A stretch of 6,912 nucleotides of DNA, from assembly GCF_937890665.1 (NCBI RefSeq), contig NZ_CALADU010000227.1, forward strand, positions 1 through 6,912. Direction: 5' to 3'. This document shows, piece by piece, positions 4,678-6,912 of this stretch. This stretch comes from an uncultured Subdoligranulum sp. (GTDB lineage Bacteria; Bacillota_A; Clostridia; Oscillospirales; Ruminococcaceae). The stretch's first letter is position 1. The number at the start of each line of letters is the position of its first letter. The notes beneath the pieces were generated by a model. It searched no databases. It saw only the letters and a list, made by a program, of their open reading frames with translations, and was not told the origin of the DNA. Position numbers and translations under genes: made by a program.

Positions 4678-5667
4678 CTAGATTCTGCGGTTGTTTTCGG
4701 GACGACTGTAAAACAGCCGCTTGTTTTCGTACATTTTTCGATCGGCTTCCTCGTATTGAACTTTGAGATCACCTGTGCCAGGACGCCAAGAGATGCCGGC
4801 GGAACAACTGATCCCTTTGGCTTGCAACGCGGCCTGTAAGGCTTCTATGGTCTGTACAAACACTTGTTGGCAGTTATAGGGATCTATAATAACGAATTCA
4901 TCGCCGCCGACACGGTAAGTCATTTTATGAAAAAATCGATGAAATTCTTCTGCGGCGCTGCAAATCAAGCGGTCACCGGCTGTATGCCCGCTTTTGTCGT
5001 TGATTTCTTTTAGACCGTTCAGATCAAAACAAGCTACACCCAGACCTTCCCCCCCCCGTGTGGAAAGGTCGCCGTCGATCACGGTGTTGAATTTGTTGCG
5101 ATTGTAGAGACCCGTCAAAGAATCTTCAAAGCTCAGCCGCTCCAACTGTGCAGTCTGGGCAGCGATCTGCCTTTTTTGAGCCTCGACTTGTTCTTGTAGG
5201 TATTCATAGGACTGTAAGGCCATCTTGACCGGAAAGCCGATGTCGCCGGCCATATCGGCATAGGGGTTGGAAGCATGAATGTGACAGCAGCGGAAGGTGC
5301 CGTTCACACGGCGGAAGACAGTGGTGATCCGTTGGTGGACCCGTAAGCTGATTTGGGTGGAGGCATCGGTAGAAATCCATGCCCGACCATTGCAAAGGTA
5401 GATGTCAGGGGTCAGCATCAGTACGTGATATTCCTCGCCGGAAATGTTGCAGCGGGGGATCATACCGGCGAAACGGCGGAAAAATCCTGCAACGGTTTCG
5501 GCGCCGATCCCGTATTCTTCTTCGCCGGCGCCCACCCAGAGCAGATCCTCGTCAAACAGTGCGATAACCGCCTCGGGGTCATTTTCACCGTAGTGCTTAT
5601 GCAGCATAAAACTGGTTAATTCTATGACTTTTTGCTCGTCTTGAGTCCTTGCGCTTTGCATGGTCAT
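4678..5667 (-). CDS. Diguanylate cyclase: SnoaL/NTF2-like sensor domain plus GGDEF domain
   Basis: A soluble enzyme of 329 residues that should make cyclic di-GMP from two GTP. Residues about 8-140 form a SnoaL-like (NTF2-fold) domain, with WVGAGEEEYGIG and the closing CCHIHASNPYADM typical of the version fused to signalling domains; it probably binds a small ligand. A short coiled coil (about 152-178, rich in Gln and Glu) links to the GGDEF domain. There DSLTGLYNR (182-190), FDLNGLKEIND (214-224), GHTAGDRLI (227-235) and an intact GGDEF (254-258) suggest an active enzyme. The inhibitory RxxD site five residues before GGDEF is absent. There is no EAL domain and no membrane helix. I chose the ATG at 5665-5667, which has AGAAGG 5 bases upstream; a GTG two codons earlier is too close to it. 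A run of nine G (5049-5057) lies in the coding strand before the catalytic motifs. Confidence 0.9.
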   Translation of the reverse strand: MTMQSARTQDEQKVIELTSFMLHKHYGENDPEAVIALFDEDLLWVGAGEEEYGIGAETVAGFFRRFAGMIPRCNISGEEYHVLMLTPDIYLCNGRAWISTDASTQISLRVHQRITTVFRRVNGTFRCCHIHASNPYADMAGDIGFPVKMALQSYEYLQEQVEAQKRQIAAQTAQLERLSFEDSLTGLYNRNKFNTVIDGDLSTRGGEGLGVACFDLNGLKEINDKSGHTAGDRLICSAAEEFHRFFHKMTYRVGGDEFVIIDPYNCQQVFVQTIEALQAALQAKGISCSAGISWRPGTGDLKVQYEEADRKMYENKRLFYSRPENNRRI

Positions 5668-5685
5668 GCACACCTTCTTTCTGGG

Positions 5686-5703
5686 AAAGAGGAATCCCTC
5701 TTT
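5686..5703. repeat. Short inverted repeat in the leader of the diguanylate cyclase gene
   Basis: AAAGAGG (5686-5692) and CCTCTTT (5697-5703) pair around the loop AATC. It lies between rlmD and the diguanylate cyclase start, about 20 bases before the ATG and just ahead of the AGAAGG ribosome site. No T-run follows in the gene direction, so it is not a good rlmD terminator. The 71-base gap has no convincing promoter, so the two genes may be co-transcribed. Confidence 0.35.
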
Positions 5704-5738
5704 GATCTCGAGAAAACCAACCTTACAAATCGATGCTC

Positions 5739-6912
5739 TTATTTTCGATGCAGTGTCACAATGGCTTCTACATGTCGTGTGCGGGGGAAGAGGTCCACGG
5801 GTTGAACTTCCGAAGCTTGGTAGCCGTGGTCGGTCAGCCAGCGTGTATCCCGGGCGGCGGTGGCTGCGTTGCAGCTCACCATGACAATGGTGAGCGGCGC
5901 CATATCTTCCAAGGCTTGCAGCGTGGCAGCATCACACCCTTTGCGCGGAGGATCCACCACAATTACATCGGGACGGATACCTTCCGCAGCCAGTTGCGCT
6001 GCCGCAGTACCCGCATCTTGGCAGCGGAAATCGGCTCTTTCGGGAGGCAGTCCCAGACGGGCGGCAGTGGCTTTGGCACCTTCCACGGCCTGCGGTACGA
6101 TCTCCACCCCCAACAAGCGGCGGCAATCGGGCAACATCGAGAGACCGATGGTTCCCATGCCACAGTACAAATCAAGCAGAAAATCGGTGGGACGCAAGGC
6201 GGCCCGGACTCTTGCCTGTGCGTAGAGCACCTCGGCTGCGGGGGTGTTGACCTGATAAAATTCGTGTACGCCCATACGGATCTCTACACCGGCTAAGGTA
6301 TCGGCGATGGTGCCGGGTCCCAATACCGTGCGGGTATGGGAACCAAGAATCACATTGGTTTTGGCGGTGTTTTCATTGATGAGTACGGTAGTAAGGGAAA
6401 ACTCCTGCTGTAAGGCTTTGCACACGGCATCCTCTTGCGGCAAAGATCTTCCGTTGAGCACAAAACACAAAAGCCGTTCGCCGCTGTGCCAGCCCTGCCG
6501 CAAAAAGAGGTGCCGGACCAAACCGGTATGGGAATCTTCCTTGTAGGCGGTAGCGCCAGTCTCTTCCAAAAGAATGCAGGCGCGTGCGGCTAGCTGGTTC
6601 ATCCAAAGGGGCTGAAGTTTGCAGTCCGAACAAGATACAATGCGATGGCTGCGTCCCGCGAAAAAGCCGGTGGTCAGATGCCCATTTTCATCTTCTCCCA
6701 CGGGTAGCTGCACTTTGTTGCGATAGCGGTCCGTCTCCGGCGCGCTGAGAACGGGCAGTACCGGTATGTCCAGCTTTCCCAGTCTAGAAAAGGCATCCCG
6801 TACAAACTGGGTTTTGGCAGCACATTCGGCTTGGTAAGAGATGTGCCGCAAGCCGCAGCCTCCACAGGGCGATGCCACCGGACAATCAACTGCAATGCGG
6901 CCGGGCCGGCGG
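5739..6912 (-). CDS. rlmD: 23S rRNA (uracil-C5)-methyltransferase, RlmD/RlmCD type, 5' end outside the window
   Basis: This enzyme uses S-adenosylmethionine to methylate C5 of a uridine in 23S rRNA (U1939, and in many Firmicutes also U747). 390 residues are visible and the frame runs off the right edge, so the N-terminal start and any TRAM domain are missing. Its iron-sulfur cluster ligands are present as C-x5-C-x2-C (DCPVASPCGGCGLRHISY, using the codons before 6878), with a probable fourth Cys in CSDCKLQ. Next come YQVNTPAAEVLY, the SAM-binding LDLYCGMGTIGL and VDPPRKGCD. The catalytic cysteine is in VSCNAATAARD, and the general-base Glu in RHVEAIVTL near the end. The usual SCNP motif has Ala in place of Pro here. 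A GTG at 6876-6878 is not the start, because a cluster ligand lies before it. The family is certain; RlmD versus RlmCD cannot be settled from the sequence. Confidence 0.92.
   Translation of the reverse strand, partial: RRPGRIAVDCPVASPCGGCGLRHISYQAECAAKTQFVRDAFSRLGKLDIPVLPVLSAPETDRYRNKVQLPVGEDENGHLTTGFFAGRSHRIVSCSDCKLQPLWMNQLAARACILLEETGATAYKEDSHTGLVRHLFLRQGWHSGERLLCFVLNGRSLPQEDAVCKALQQEFSLTTVLINENTAKTNVILGSHTRTVLGPGTIADTLAGVEIRMGVHEFYQVNTPAAEVLYAQARVRAALRPTDFLLDLYCGMGTIGLSMLPDCRRLLGVEIVPQAVEGAKATAARLGLPPERADFRCQDAGTAAAQLAAEGIRPDVIVVDPPRKGCDAATLQALEDMAPLTIVMVSCNAATAARDTRWLTDHGYQASEVQPVDLFPRTRHVEAIVTLHRK

Noticed and set aside
5671..5673. GTG start for the diguanylate cyclase
   Set aside because: The AGAAGG ribosome site is almost touching it; the ATG at 5665-5667 has normal spacing.
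1..6912. CRISPR arrays, tRNA genes and complete insertion sequences
   Set aside because: No regularly spaced repeats, tRNA-like TTCGANTC/acceptor patterns or transposase genes were seen on either strand.

Overview
The window looks like chromosomal DNA of a low-to-mid GC Gram-positive anaerobe of the class Clostridia, most likely an Oscillospiraceae/Ruminococcaceae-type gut bacterium. This rests on a DUF5685 protein next to a J-domain protein, a Firmicutes-type iron-sulfur RlmD, AGAGG-type ribosome binding sites and sigma-A-like promoters. Every gene I can support is on the minus strand, so transcription runs from high to low coordinates.

Right part (about 2400-6912), housekeeping-like. The 3' part of an rlmD-type 23S rRNA uracil-C5 methyltransferase enters from the right edge. 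It is followed by a soluble diguanylate cyclase with a SnoaL/NTF2-like sensor half and a GGDEF half. Next comes a tight three-gene operon: a membrane zinc-ribbon protein, a DUF5685 protein and a J-domain protein with TPR-like helices and a cysteine-rich tail. The first two are 6 bp apart and the last two overlap by ATGA. The operon has its own extended -10 promoter inside a perfect 11-bp inverted repeat, and ends in tandem intrinsic terminators. All three products carry cysteine pairs or clusters, and the DUF5685 protein also has aspartate-rich motifs like those of class I isoprenoid synthases. This is the best candidate for an uncharacterised system here.

Left part (1-2290), accessory-like. 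A MATE multidrug exporter has a good promoter (TTGACA, 17 bp, TAGCAT) and a leader that starts almost directly with a 20-bp intrinsic terminator. A second, mutually exclusive hairpin buries the Shine-Dalgarno sequence, so the gene looks controlled by attenuation. A one-base shortfall in a run of seven T splits off the last 44 codons. Restoring it gives a normal 451-residue MATE protein.

Downstream of MATE is a stretch of about 400 bp without a proper gene. It holds several hairpins and, on the minus strand, a 92-codon frame with no ATG or GTG, and is probably mobile-element-derived. At the left edge is the N-terminal half of a P-loop kinase-like gene that stops abruptly. The broken ends, the AT-rich left edge and the drug-export cargo fit a horizontally acquired, partly decayed segment beside a core-genome block.
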